A stretch of 46,321 nt of DNA from Bacteroidota bacterium. Its GTDB lineage: Bacteria; Bacteroidota; Bacteroidia; B-17B0; Aurantibacillaceae. The stretch spans positions 1 through 46,321 of the forward strand of contig JADJDM010000029.1 in assembly GCA_016702705.1 (NCBI GenBank), in the 5' to 3' direction. The translations under genes and the position numbers were made by a program. A model generated the notes under the pieces. It made no database searches. It was not told the DNA's origin and saw only the letters and a program-made list of their open reading frames with translations. Positions 20,363-29,427 of this stretch are shown one piece after another (the stretch's first letter is position 1; each line of letters opens with the position of its first letter).

Positions 20363-20480
20363 AATATGTCCAAATTTTGGTTAAAAATGAACATAATACA
20401 AATATATGTTCAAATTTGGACATAAACAAACCATATGTCCATTTTTTGCAAAAAAATGGACATATGGTTAAAATGTGTTC
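20363..20480 (-). promoter_or_regulatory. Palindromic operator-like cluster upstream of the Fic gene
   Basis: Repeated ATGTCCA/TGGACAT half sites fill the promoter region. A first site, AATATGTCCAAATTTTGG, lies at 20363-20380. A 20-base palindrome with one mismatched pair spans 20405-20424 (core TCAAATTTGGA). A 41-base near-perfect palindrome spans 20429-20469, with arms beginning AACCATATGTCCAT and one unpaired A. Isolated half sites (ATGAACAT, GTGTTCAT) flank them. The spacing and shared sequence look like a multi-site operator for a dimeric regulator, plausibly the Fic protein's own winged helix. The 41-base unit could also form a hairpin in RNA. Confidence 0.6.
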
Positions 20481-20551
20481 ATTTTTTTAATTGAGTTGAA
20501 ATGAAAGGTTATGGAATAGATTTCAGTAAAATGATTTGTTCATCGAAACAA

Positions 20552-20583
20552 AAAACTCCGTCACAATTAAGTAACGGAGTTTT
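20552..20583 (-). terminator. Intrinsic terminator of pyrG
   Basis: Ten-base stem AAAACTCCGT/ACGGAGTTTT with a 12-base loop, 23 bases past the pyrG stop, with a T run after the stem on the minus strand. Confidence 0.8.
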
Positions 20584-20605
20584 AATTTTTAATAATAACT
20601 AAATC

Positions 20606-22210
20606 TTAATTATTCATAGCAGCCTTCACAAAGCCCATAAACAAAGGATGTGGATTAATTACAGTACTCTTGTATTCAGGATGAAACTGAACTCCAATAA
20701 ACCAAGGGTGGTTTGGTAATTCAACAATCTCAACTAAACCTGCATCAGGATTTACACCTGATAAAACCATTCCTGCTTCTTCAAATTGTTTTGTGTATTC
20801 GTTATTAAATTCATAACGGTGACGATGACGTTCAGAGATTTCTTTCTTTTTATAAACTTCAAATGCTTTTGTTCCTTCTTCCACTTTACAAGGATATGCA
20901 CCTAAACGCATGGTTCCTCCCATGTGAGAAATATTTTTTTGAGCTTCTAACAAATCAATAACGGGGCTACTTGTAGCAGGATTCATTTCGCGGCTGTGCG
21001 CATCTTTTAATCCTAACACATTACGAGCAAATTCAATTACTGCACATTGCATTCCTAAACAAATCCCTAAAAATGGAATTTTATTTTCACGAGCAAATTT
21101 AATAGCTGCAATTTTTCCTTCAATACCGCGGTTTCCAAAACCTGGAGCAACTAAAATACCTTTAAGTCCTTTTAATTTTTCTTGAATGTTTTCTTCGGTA
21201 ATACTTTCAGAGTGTATCCATTCTAATTGAACTTTACAATCATTCATTGCACCTGCATGAATAAATGCTTCTGCAATTGATTTGTAAGATTCTTTTAACT
21301 CTACGTACTTACCAATTAAGCCAATTTTAACTTCAGACTTTGGATGATGTAAACGTTTTAAGAAACCTTTCCAGTTGTCTAAATTAGGTTCATCTTGATA
21401 TGGGAAACCAAATTTCTTTAATACAATTGCATCTAATTTTTCTTTTTCCATTAATAATGGAACTTCGTAAATAGTGCTTGCGTCTAGGGCTTCAATAACT
21501 GATTCAGCAGCTACGTTACAGAATAATGCAATTTTACGACGTATATCTTTATTAATTGCATGCTCAGCACGACATACTAATACATCGGGTTGAACACCAT
21601 ATTCTAATAATAATTTAACCGAGTGCTGTGTAGGTTTTGTTTTTAACTCACCAGAAGTTGAAAGGTATGGCAATAAAGTTAAATGAATAACCATACAATC
21701 ATCAGGCATTTCCCACTTTAACTGACGAACCGCCTCGATGTAAGGAAGAGATTCGATGTCACCAACAGTACCACCAATTTCGGTAATTACGAATTCGTAT
21801 TTACCTGTTTTTCCCAGTATTTTAATTCTGTTTTTAATTTCATCGGTGATGTGCGGAATAACCTGCACTGTTTTTCCTAAAAATTCGCCTTTACGTTCTT
21901 TTTCAATTACGCTTTGGTAAATTCTTCCAGTAGTTACGTTATTTGCCTGTGATGTTGGAACACCAAGGAAACGCTCGTAATGGCCTAAATCCAAATCGGT
22001 TTCAGCACCATCATCGGTAACATAACATTCGCCATGCTCGTATGGGTTTAAAGTTCCTGGATCAACATTGATGTAAGGATCTAATTTTTGGATGGTAACA
22101 GTATGACCTCTTGCTTGAAGCAATTTTGCTAATGAAGCTGAGATGATTCCTTTTCCTAGAGAGGATGTTACGCCACCGGTAACAAAGATATATTTGGTTG
22201 TTGTAGACAT
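20606..22210 (-). CDS. pyrG: CTP synthase
   Basis: The 534-residue enzyme converts UTP to CTP with ammonia from glutamine. The N-terminal synthetase domain begins KYIFVTGGVTSSLGKG (ATP-binding loop) and has the conserved KLDPYINVDPGTLNPYEHGE. The C-terminal glutaminase has FLGICLGMQC with the nucleophile Cys and a His-Glu pair in VQFHPEYKS. A longer frame would start at a TTG 27 bases upstream, but that TTG lies inside a TATCTTTG promoter box, so the ATG at 22210 (MSTTTKYIF) is chosen. Length and motifs are normal. It is probably transcribed alone, with its own promoter and terminator. Confidence 0.96.
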   Translation of the reverse strand: MSTTTKYIFVTGGVTSSLGKGIISASLAKLLQARGHTVTIQKLDPYINVDPGTLNPYEHGECYVTDDGAETDLDLGHYERFLGVPTSQANNVTTGRIYQSVIEKERKGEFLGKTVQVIPHITDEIKNRIKILGKTGKYEFVITEIGGTVGDIESLPYIEAVRQLKWEMPDDCMVIHLTLLPYLSTSGELKTKPTQHSVKLLLEYGVQPDVLVCRAEHAINKDIRRKIALFCNVAAESVIEALDASTIYEVPLLMEKEKLDAIVLKKFGFPYQDEPNLDNWKGFLKRLHHPKSEVKIGLIGKYVELKESYKSIAEAFIHAGAMNDCKVQLEWIHSESITEENIQEKLKGLKGILVAPGFGNRGIEGKIAAIKFARENKIPFLGICLGMQCAVIEFARNVLGLKDAHSREMNPATSSPVIDLLEAQKNISHMGGTMRLGAYPCKVEEGTKAFEVYKKKEISERHRHRYEFNNEYTKQFEEAGMVLSGVNPDAGLVEIVELPNHPWFIGVQFHPEYKSTVINPHPLFMGFVKAAMNN

Positions 22211-22234
22211 ACAGCTTTTTATAAAAACTGTGCG

Positions 22235-22242
22235 CAAAGATA
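22235..22242 (-). promoter_or_regulatory. Bacteroidota -7 box (TATCTTTG) before pyrG
   Basis: On the minus strand TATCTTTG matches TAnnTTTG exactly, 24 bases before the chosen pyrG ATG. It overlaps the alternative TTG start, which helps to reject that start. No convincing TTG at the -33 position is seen. Confidence 0.45.
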
Positions 22243-22305
22243 GAACAAAATAAATGGTTAATTGCTTAAATTTTCAACAATTTACGCCTAAAATACAGTT
22301 GTTTA

Positions 22306-23279
22306 TCAGTTTTCTGTAATAATAGCTTTTTGTTTAATAGATGGAAGTTCTACTAAATCAAAATCGTTTAAAGAGGTAATGTCCAACACAGGCATGCCTT
22401 TTTTGTCAGGAACCGGCAACATGGGTTTAAATTTTGCTCCAAAAACCATTTCATCTGCCTTGTAACTCGACCTTGTATGAACAACCTGACTGTAAGTGTC
22501 GTTCATGGCTTTTATCAAAACTAAAAACTCGGGTTTACTTTTAATAATCTCTTCATTATTCATATCAAAGAACGGACTGTTTTCATCTATTGGATGAACA
22601 ATTGTCCAATTAAGAGATAGAAAACTAATTTTTGACGCTCCAAATTTAGGGTTAAGAAAACACGTGAATTGGTTTCAGGGTTAAGCATGCTCACAATTAA
22701 TTGCGCTTCAATTTCTACTAATTCGTTTTGTTTTGGATTTACAATTCTAAACATCAAAGCTGTTTGGTCTTTGTATGGTGCTAACAACATGTTTTCGCTG
22801 TACAAAATTGTTGCTTTAGGTTTAGAGAATCGCCCATATAAAATCCCTGTTGCCAATGCAAATCCCAATAAACCAAGCATTGATTCAATTGCAGCAACAG
22901 TGCTTACAGATGCTGAATGTGGGTACACGTAACCATAACCAACGGTTGTTAAGGTTTGCGCGCTAAAGAAGAATAATTCTTGAAATTTTTCGAAAGAGTT
23001 TGTAGCCGTCAGATTACCAAAATTTTCGGCACCTAAATAATAATAGATTGATGCAAAAATGCAGTTAATAATTAGGTAACTAATGAGTACTAACAAGAAA
23101 AAATATTTCCACTTGACATTAATCATAAAATGAAAAATATCGAAGTGAGAAAGCATGTTTTTGCCTTTGCGCCTGATGTTTACAGTTCCGTTTTTATTTA
23201 AAAACCGACTTTGACCTTCGACGTTTTTACTTCCAAAGCCTAATTCGCTACTCTTGAAATGGAAAATACTTTTCTTCAT
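22306..23279 (-). CDS. Inward-rectifier K+ channel (KirBac type), one frame break
   Basis: The repaired protein of about 324 residues has the layout of a bacterial Kir channel. It has a cytoplasmic N-terminal tail, an outer helix (YFFLLVLISYLIINCIF), a pore helix and selectivity filter TTVGYGY, and an inner helix (ESMLGLLGFALATGILYGRF). A C-terminal Ig-like cytoplasmic domain follows (ALMFRIVNPKQNELVEIEA). The frame as written stops after QLFIQ. One added base near 22616 on the plus strand continues it as SLNWTIVHPIDENSPF, the expected Kir sequence, down to KAIITEN. The channel would conduct K+ across the inner membrane and be gated by its cytoplasmic domain. It is divergent from the SCO1-like gene with 27 bases between the start codons. 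Confidence 0.87.
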
Positions 23280-23292
23280 TCGCTTTGTTTGC

Positions 23293-23300
23293 TAATTTTG
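23293..23300 (+). promoter_or_regulatory. Bacteroidota -7 box (TAATTTTG) before the SCO1-like gene
   Basis: TAATTTTG fits TAnnTTTG and ends six bases before the preferred ATG. A start site five to eight bases after such a box would give a nearly or fully leaderless transcript. The -33 element is weak. Confidence 0.35.
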
Positions 23301-23306
23301 CAGAAT

Positions 23307-23966
23307 ATGAACACCAAAAGTATTAAATATATTGCACCATTGGTTTTAATCACCATTTTGGTGGCCGTTTTTTTTCTAAAAAAATCAGAAAATAAACCAA
23401 TAACTATTTTGCCTTATTACGGACCAAAGAAAATTTCAGGGAAAAGCGATACAGTTTTTCATGCTATAAGAGATTTTTCGTTTCAAAATCAATACAATGA
23501 AACCATTACTATGAAAGATGTAAAAGGTAAAGTATTTGTATGCGATTATTTTTTCACTACCTGTCAATCTATTTGCCCCATCATGAGCAATCAAATGGAA
23601 CGTGTGCAAGAGGCATTTAAAAAGGAGAAAAATGTTTTAATATTATCTCACACCGTTGACCCAGAGGAAGACAGCGTTGCAACGATGATGAACTACGCAA
23701 AAAGTCACAAGGCAATTCAGGGCAAGTGGCATTTCTTAACGGGCAATAAACCTGCACTGTACGAACAAGCACGTGTGAGTTATTTATTAGATGCAGAAGA
23801 AGGAAATGGTGGCGAAGAAGATTTTATACATACCGATAAATTTGCCCTAATAGATTGGAATGGTAATATCCGAGGCTATTACGTGGGAACAGATTCAGCA
23901 GAAGTAAGTAAGTTGATTGTAGACATAAACATCCTACTAAACGAGAAAACTTGGAGAGGGAAATAA
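23307..23966 (+). CDS. SCO1/SenC/PrrC-family copper protein
   Basis: The 219-residue membrane-anchored, thioredoxin-fold protein delivers copper to cytochrome oxidase or manages its thiols. It has an N-terminal anchor (IKYIAPLVLITILVAVFFL), the metal-binding C-x3-C in FFTTCQSICPIMS, and the third ligand His in DFIHTDKFALID. The start is placed at MNTKSIKYIA; a longer version would add 16 residues and run into the start region of the divergent K+ channel gene. No cytochrome oxidase genes are adjacent. The stop is followed by a 70-base degenerate repeat stretch shared with the convergent helicase gene. Confidence 0.9.
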   Translation: MNTKSIKYIAPLVLITILVAVFFLKKSENKPITILPYYGPKKISGKSDTVFHAIRDFSFQNQYNETITMKDVKGKVFVCDYFFTTCQSICPIMSNQMERVQEAFKKEKNVLILSHTVDPEEDSVATMMNYAKSHKAIQGKWHFLTGNKPALYEQARVSYLLDAEEGNGGEEDFIHTDKFALIDWNGNIRGYYVGTDSAEVSKLIVDINILLNEKTWRGK

Positions 23967-24036
23967 GAGCCAAGACAGCAGGAATCAAGAGGCAAGACCT
24001 TAGGACTGGCAACTAAAGACTAGCTAACTATCAACT
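23967..24036. repeat. Degenerate seven-base repeat stretch
   Basis: The entire gap between the SCO1-like gene and the helicase is a degenerate tandem pattern. In its second half ACT recurs at a period of seven bases (ACTGGCA, ACTAAAG, ACTAGCTA, ACTATCA, ACT), with one eight-base unit. The first half keeps the composition but not the register. Confidence 0.4.
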
Positions 24037-25267
24037 AATTTCTCGGCTTCGGTTTAAAATTCTTTTTCTTGTTAAAAGGTCTTTTTCCACCTGGAGCAAA
24101 AGCTAATTTTTTATTTGCCTCCGGATTATATGCTGGCGTTTCACCTAACTCGGCAGGAACAGGTAGTTTGTCAACTTCACGACCCATTAGTGCTTCAATC
24201 TTAGCAAATTTTGGTTGATCTTTTGGATTGATGAACGTAATAGCAACACCCGCTTTTGATGCACGCGCTGTTCTACCAATACGATGTATGTAATCTTCTG
24301 GATCAGGAGGAGCGTCATAATTTACAACTAATGAAATTCCGTCTACATCAATCCCACGCGATAAAATATCTGTACCAATTAAAATACGAATGCGTTTTGA
24401 TTTAAACTCGCGCATAATTTCTTCACGCTCGGGTTGTTCCAAATCGCTATGAAATGCTTTTAATGATGGTTCTATTTTCTTTAAGGTTCTTTCTAAAAGC
24501 TTTACGTTATCTTTTGTTGAAGAGAAAATAATAACCGATAAGTAATCAGGATTTTTTAAAATCTCCGTAAGTAATCTTTCTTTTTGATTATCATAAACAA
24601 CATAAGCTTGCTGCACAATGTTTTCGGCAGGTTTGCTTATTGCAATGTTAACTTGTTCTGGATTTTTTGCAATGGTTTCGGCAAGTGTGCGCATTTTAGG
24701 TGGCATGGTTGCTGAAAATAAAATGGTTTGTCTGTTTGCTGGAATGTATTTAATGATGTTTTTAATATCATCTAAAAATCCCATGTCTAGCATTTTATCT
24801 GCCTCATCCAACACTAAATGTTGTAAGTGCTCAAAGTTAATATGCCCCGCTTGTAATAATGCTGTTAATCTTCCAGGAGTTGCGCAAACAATATCAACGC
24901 CTTCTCTTAATGCACGTTTTTGTTGTTCCCATACAATACCATCATTTCCACCATATATTGCAATGGAACCAACTCCACAAAAATATCCCATCCCATCAAT
25001 TTGTTGATCTATTTGAATTACCAACTCACGAGTAGGGGCAATGATTAACGTGTTTAAATGTCGTGTTTCTGCCTTTAGAATATTATTCATGATCGGCAAT
25101 AAGTACGCAGCAGTTTTTCCTGTACCTGTTTGTGCGCAGGCAATTAAATCTTTATTCGCTTGTATAATCGGAATAGCTTGTACTTGAATTGGTGTCGGGC
25201 TTTTATAACCCATACTGTAAAGACCTTCTAATAAAGAAGCGTCAAAATTAAAATCTTCGAATGTCAA
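24035..25267 (-). CDS. DEAD-box RNA helicase, RhlE-like
   Basis: The 410-residue ATP-dependent RNA helicase has all core motifs: Q motif (YKSPTPIQ, 21-28), Walker A (AQTGTGKT, 45-52), DEAD (154-157), SAT (185-187), and in the second RecA domain a GTDILSRGIDV segment and HRIGRTAR. The C-terminal tail is Lys/Arg-rich (KRPFNKKKNFKPKPRN), as in RhlE-type enzymes that work on ribosome assembly or RNA decay. It is cytoplasmic. Assignment among RhlE, CsdA-like and other subgroups is not certain. It stands alone and converges with the SCO1-like gene. Confidence 0.93.
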   Translation of the reverse strand: MTFEDFNFDASLLEGLYSMGYKSPTPIQVQAIPIIQANKDLIACAQTGTGKTAAYLLPIMNNILKAETRHLNTLIIAPTRELVIQIDQQIDGMGYFCGVGSIAIYGGNDGIVWEQQKRALREGVDIVCATPGRLTALLQAGHINFEHLQHLVLDEADKMLDMGFLDDIKNIIKYIPANRQTILFSATMPPKMRTLAETIAKNPEQVNIAISKPAENIVQQAYVVYDNQKERLLTEILKNPDYLSVIIFSSTKDNVKLLERTLKKIEPSLKAFHSDLEQPEREEIMREFKSKRIRILIGTDILSRGIDVDGISLVVNYDAPPDPEDYIHRIGRTARASKAGVAITFINPKDQPKFAKIEALMGREVDKLPVPAELGETPAYNPEANKKLAFAPGGKRPFNKKKNFKPKPRN

Positions 25268-25354
25268 ATTATATAAATTAAAACGCTAAGTTACTTAAAT
25301 TAATTTGAAAAGAAGAATAATGGAGTTTTCAATTAATTAGTAACCATTCAAAAA

Positions 25355-25389
25355 AAATCCGCTCAGCGTTTTAATGCATGAGCGGATTT
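25355..25389 (-). terminator. Intrinsic terminator of the PKD protein gene
   Basis: Eleven-base stem AAATCCGCTCA/TGAGCGGATTT with a 13-base loop. The minus-strand side ends in a long T run (complement of the seven A at 25351-25357), 20 bases past the stop of the PKD gene. Confidence 0.75.
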
Positions 25390-25408
25390 AATAAATTAGT
25401 AGCGAGTG

Positions 25409-27442
25409 TTATTTCATTAGATTAATTTTCTTCGCAACACTTCCTTCAGAATTAGAAATAATTACCAAGTATAAACCTGCGCTGTAATTATTCATATCAA
25501 TACTAATCATTTTCTCTTCAATCATTTTTGATGAAGTGATTTTTTCACCGTTTAATGCGTAAACAGTAATATTAGCAGTTAGGTTAGAAGTACTATTAAT
25601 ATTGATAGTCCCACTTGTTCCAAAAACGGTAACTGAACTTAAGTTACTTAATTTGTTTAAACCAATTCCAGGAGTTACAATAACTGATTTTGAAACACTA
25701 TCAACGCAACCCGTTGTGGTTGTTACAACTAACTTGGTAGTATATGTTCCGTCGATTGCATAAGCGTGTGTAGGGTTTTGTGTGTTAGCTAAATTGCCAT
25801 CTCCAAAAGTCCAGTTCCATGCTGCAATACTTCCTATCGATAGATCAGTAAAACATTTTGTTAATGCCCCGCAATCTGTTTCACTAAAATCAACAGTTGG
25901 TAAAGGAGAAACAGTAATTTGTGTACAAGACATCCCCATACAACCATCACAAGTAAATACCGTTAAACATACGTTGTAAATTCCAGGCGCAGGAAACACA
26001 TGACAAGGATTTGGCGTGCCATCAAAACTTCCATCGCCAAAGTCCCAAGCGTATGAACAAACAGCTAATGGTCCCCCCATTGTAGTTGTTACAATTGGTT
26101 GAAAACATACACTTTCTTGCTCGCAAGCTGTAAATGTTGAAGCATTAATATTAACTATTGGCATTGGATTTACTGTAACTGGGAACATTGTTGTTGCAGT
26201 GTGACTGCTGTCATCAGTTACTGTTAGGCTAGCCATAAATGTTGTTGCTACAGGATACGTGTGGCAAGGAGGAATTGGTCCATGAAAAACAGGACTTCCA
26301 TCACCAAAGTCCCAAGCGTAATCATTAATTGGCGCATATGTACTATGACTTCCAGCATTCATTAATTGAGCGCACTGATTTTCACAAGCTGGTGGCGCAG
26401 AAAATTGAGCAACTATTTGTTGATTTGCACCTACTGTTAATTGTAAGTCCAATGAATCCCATCCATTACCCATTCCACTGCTGCAATTTACAAGGCAACT
26501 AAACTGAACTCTTAAACGAACAGTATAGGAACCTGCTACAGTGTAATTATGTGTTGGGTTAGCTAATGCAGAAGTATCATTTGATCCTGATGCAGGGTCA
26601 CCAAATGTCCATTTGTATGCGTTTACTGAACAAGTAGAATTTAATGTATTTACCACAGAATAAAATAATGTTGGAGCATTAATGTATGCGTTTGCATAAG
26701 TCATAGAAAAACTTGGTTGGCTAACGATCAAAACATTTCCTGTTGTAGTATCTGCGTTAGATGTTCCTGCATTTACTATTAATGTTACTGTATAATTGCC
26801 ACTAGCAGGATAAAGATGTACTGGATTTTGAAGTGTTGAAGTTACACCATCTCCAAAATCCCAATCCCAAGTACTTACATTTCCGGTTGTAGCATCTGTA
26901 AAATGAACACTATCGCTAGGACAAACAGGCTCATCACTTGTAAATGCAGCTGTTGGAGCAATTAATGGCGCATATTGCGTGACTTTGAAATCATCAAAGG
27001 CAATATTACCAACACTTTTTGAGTAAACAAATTTTAGCCATTTACTTGTTGAAGCTAGTGCAAATTTTTGTGCTGTGCCTGTTGTAGGTAATGGATTTAT
27101 GGAGTCTAAAGGAGTCCAAATTGTACTATCTAAACTTTCATAAATATAAAACTCACTTATTGCGTCAGTACTTTGACCTTTTAGCCAAAAAGTTAGGGTG
27201 TCGTTTCCAGCTGCAAATTGAGGAGTAATTACTGTGGCACCATTAACCCCAAATTTGTAAGAATTTGGACCACTAGTTCCAGATGACGCTGCCGTTGTAT
27301 AATTGCCATTGTAAGAGGTGTACCAGCCAACTGGAGCAGGTCCTACTGCAGGGTATGCCGTAAAGTCTTCTTGCAATAAGATAGTTTGGGCAAAACTGCC
27401 AAGACTCATTGCCGTAAAAATAGAAAGTAAAAGTTTTTTCAT
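25409..27442 (-). CDS. Secreted five-PKD-repeat protein with T9SS type A tag
   Basis: The 677-residue product begins MKKLLLSIFTAMSLGSFAQ, a clean signal peptide; 13 extra upstream codons are rejected because they would bury it. An N-terminal carbohydrate-binding-like beta domain (about 20-160) has the look of a MAM or choice-of-anchor module (KSVGNIAFDDFKV). Five PKD domains follow, each with the WDFGDG-type motif: WDWDFGDGVTS, YKWTFGDPAS, YAWDFGDGSPV, YAWDFGDGSFD and WNWTFGDGN. The last 80 residues are a type A sorting domain ending AKKINLMK. No catalytic domain is visible, so an adhesive or structural role at the surface is inferred. It is monocistronic with its own terminator. Confidence 0.88.
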   Translation of the reverse strand: MKKLLLSIFTAMSLGSFAQTILLQEDFTAYPAVGPAPVGWYTSYNGNYTTAASSGTSGPNSYKFGVNGATVITPQFAAGNDTLTFWLKGQSTDAISEFYIYESLDSTIWTPLDSINPLPTTGTAQKFALASTSKWLKFVYSKSVGNIAFDDFKVTQYAPLIAPTAAFTSDEPVCPSDSVHFTDATTGNVSTWDWDFGDGVTSTLQNPVHLYPASGNYTVTLIVNAGTSNADTTTGNVLIVSQPSFSMTYANAYINAPTLFYSVVNTLNSTCSVNAYKWTFGDPASGSNDTSALANPTHNYTVAGSYTVRLRVQFSCLVNCSSGMGNGWDSLDLQLTVGANQQIVAQFSAPPACENQCAQLMNAGSHSTYAPINDYAWDFGDGSPVFHGPIPPCHTYPVATTFMASLTVTDDSSHTATTMFPVTVNPMPIVNINASTFTACEQESVCFQPIVTTTMGGPLAVCSYAWDFGDGSFDGTPNPCHVFPAPGIYNVCLTVFTCDGCMGMSCTQITVSPLPTVDFSETDCGALTKCFTDLSIGSIAAWNWTFGDGNLANTQNPTHAYAIDGTYTTKLVVTTTTGCVDSVSKSVIVTPGIGLNKLSNLSSVTVFGTSGTININSTSNLTANITVYALNGEKITSSKMIEEKMISIDMNNYSAGLYLVIISNSEGSVAKKINLMK

Positions 27443-27632
27443 GTAATTTTTTTTAATTAACGCTAAGATAACATTATTCATGAGATTTTAACTTACATTA
27501 TTTAAAAATTGTTGAAAACTGAATTCGAATACAAAACACTTAATCTACATTAAGAACATTTCTTAACCTACTTCATTTTATTCGTATTGTTTATGGCGCA
27601 CCTTTGTATTCTAAATTTAAAACATAAACAAA

Positions 27633-28157
27633 ATGAACACTTATTCAATCGATCCAATGCACTCAGAAGTTTCCTTTAAAGTGAAACATTTAATGATTAG
27701 TACTGTAACAGGTAACTTCGCAAAGTTTAATGCAAACATGCAGGCAGCTAACGAAGATTTATCAGATGCGAAAATTTCATTTGAAGCAGATATTGATAGC
27801 GTTAACACAAGTAACGAACAACGTGATGGACATTTAAAAGGCGCTGACTTTTTTGATTCAGCAAATCACCCGAAATTAAGTTTTGTTTCTACTTCTTTTA
27901 CTAAAAAAGATGGTTCTAATTATGTATTAGAAGGAAACTTAAGTTTAAGAGGAAATACAAAACCAATTAAAATGGATGTTGAATATTTCGGCAAAATGAC
28001 TGATTTTTATGGAAACGAAAAACATGGTTTTGAAATCTCAGGAAAAATTAGCCGTAAAGAATTTGGCTTAGAGTGGAGCGCAGTAACTGAAGCAGGCGGA
28101 GTAGTAGTTTCAGATGAAGTGAAATTACATGTGAATGCTCAGTTCCAAAAAAACTAA
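27633..28157 (+). CDS. YceI-family lipocalin-like protein
   Basis: The 174-residue product matches YceI domain proteins throughout: YSIDPMHSEVSFKVKHLMISTVTGNFAKF at the start, ADIDSVNTSNEQRDGHLKGADFFD in the middle and GFEISGKISRKEFGLEW near the end. The beta-barrel fold binds long isoprenoid or other hydrophobic molecules in known members. There is no signal peptide, so a cytoplasmic location is expected, unlike E. coli YceI. A CACCTTTG element one base off the -7 consensus lies 27 bases upstream. The pirin gene follows in the same direction after a REP-like hairpin; both are small stress-associated families. Confidence 0.93.
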   Translation: MNTYSIDPMHSEVSFKVKHLMISTVTGNFAKFNANMQAANEDLSDAKISFEADIDSVNTSNEQRDGHLKGADFFDSANHPKLSFVSTSFTKKDGSNYVLEGNLSLRGNTKPIKMDVEYFGKMTDFYGNEKHGFEISGKISRKEFGLEWSAVTEAGGVVVSDEVKLHVNAQFQKN

Positions 28158-28191
28158 TTGCTATTTTTAGCAAAGAAAAAGAATAATGAAT

Positions 28192-28269
28192 TGTCAGTTC
28201 GAGCGCAGTCGAGAAGTGGGGTGAAATCGAAATCGCGTTAAATTTGTCTCGACTGCGCTCGACTTGACA
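28192..28269. repeat. REP-like inverted repeat between yceI and pirin genes
   Basis: Two 23-base arms (28192-28214 and 28247-28269) pair with two mismatches. The shared core is TCGAGCGCAGTCGAGA and its complement, separated by about 32 bases. The arms are much richer in G and C than their surroundings. The architecture is that of a dispersed palindromic element, and the hairpin could also end or attenuate transcription. Confidence 0.65.
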
Positions 28270-28304
28270 TTTATTATTTGTGGAGATTTTAAAAACAACA
28301 TACA

Positions 28305-29180
28305 ATGAAAGAATTAAAAAAAATAAAATTCATCTTCAATCGCCCCGAAAGACCAGGAATGGTTGGTGATGGATTTAGAGTTTATAATTATTTCCCAAGT
28401 GGAAATAATATCAGGAAAGAAGTAAGTCCATTTTTAATGTTGGATTTTGGCGCATCATTTTATTTTCCTCCAAGTGATACACCGCGTGGTGTTGATGTAC
28501 ATCCACATCGTGGATTTGAAACAGTAACTATTGCTTATAAAGGAGCTGTAGCACATCATGATAGCGCTGGGAATAGTGGTATCATAAATTCAGGTGATGT
28601 GCAGTGGATGACAGCAGGTTCTGGTATTTTACATAAGGAATATCACGAACAAAATTGGTCTAAAAAAGGTGGTGATTTTGAAATGATACAGCTGTGGGTT
28701 AATTTACCTAAGGCTCATAAAATGACTCCTCCAAAATATCAGGAGCTAACTGCGGCTAACATGCCTAAAGTTATTTTGCCTGATGCAAAGGGGCAAGTAA
28801 ACGTAATAGCGGGCGACTTTAACGGAACAAAAGGAGCAGCAACAACATTTACTCCAGTAAATTTATTCGACATGAAATTAAAAGCTGGCGCTGAAATTGA
28901 TTTTACAACACCGCTTACACATAATACAACACTTTTAGTAATTGAAGGTGAAATAACTGTGAATGGAGAAAAAGCGGGGCAACATGATTTTGTTTTATTT
29001 AGAGATAATGCTGAAGGCATTTCTATAAAAGCAAATGAAGATGCAGTACTTTTAGTTTTAAGTGGAGAACCAATTGATGAACCAATTGCTCAATATGGTC
29101 CATTCGTTATGAACACACAACAAGAATTAATGGAAGCAATTGACGATTTTAATTCGGGCAAGTTTGGGAAGTTGGTTTAA
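28305..29180 (+). CDS. Pirin-family bicupin protein
   Basis: The 291-residue product has the two-cupin layout of pirins. The N-terminal cupin shows the metal site: HPHRGFETVTIAYKG (two His), a third His in the following strand (AHHDSAGN) and Glu in LHKEYHE. The C-terminal cupin (about 170-270) ends in LVLSGEPIDEPIAQYGPFVM, characteristic of the family. Pirins include quercetin dioxygenases and redox-sensing regulators; the activity here is unknown. It is cytoplasmic. It follows yceI after a REP-like hairpin. Confidence 0.92.
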   Translation: MKELKKIKFIFNRPERPGMVGDGFRVYNYFPSGNNIRKEVSPFLMLDFGASFYFPPSDTPRGVDVHPHRGFETVTIAYKGAVAHHDSAGNSGIINSGDVQWMTAGSGILHKEYHEQNWSKKGGDFEMIQLWVNLPKAHKMTPPKYQELTAANMPKVILPDAKGQVNVIAGDFNGTKGAATTFTPVNLFDMKLKAGAEIDFTTPLTHNTTLLVIEGEITVNGEKAGQHDFVLFRDNAEGISIKANEDAVLLVLSGEPIDEPIAQYGPFVMNTQQELMEAIDDFNSGKFGKLV

Positions 29181-29188
29181 AATCCTTT

Positions 29189-29217
29189 TTGGTGGCTTCG
29201 AGTGCCTCAGCCACCAA
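29189..29217. repeat. Short REP-like hairpin after pirin gene
   Basis: TTGGTGGCT and AGCCACCAA form a nine-base stem around TCGAGTGCCTC, whose GAG and CTC extend the stem after a two-base bulge. No T run follows, so a classic terminator is unlikely. The rest of the 247-base gap to the coiled-coil gene shows no other feature that I can name. Confidence 0.45.
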
Positions 29218-29427
29218 CATCGATGAAGAATGATTTTCGTTCCTTGTTTACTTTGAATTTTAGTTGGCGGAAAAGTTTATATTTGCTATATCTTGTAGGG
29301 TGAGGCCAACAAAAAGTATCAAGAAAATTGAGGGACGCTTATTAATAATCCTTTGTTAATAACAATCTCTATCTTGTAAAAATCTACTTTTCCTATTAGC
29401 TATTTTTACAGAAATATACTCTGTACT

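Noticed and set aside
20429..20469. Transposon end or att site
   Set aside because: There is no transposase, no matching second copy across the Fic gene and no target duplication; the shared half sites nearby fit an operator better.
19244..20606. Toxin-antitoxin pair around the Fic gene
   Set aside because: No small antitoxin frame lies next to it, and the inhibitory S-x3-E-N motif is inside the protein itself.
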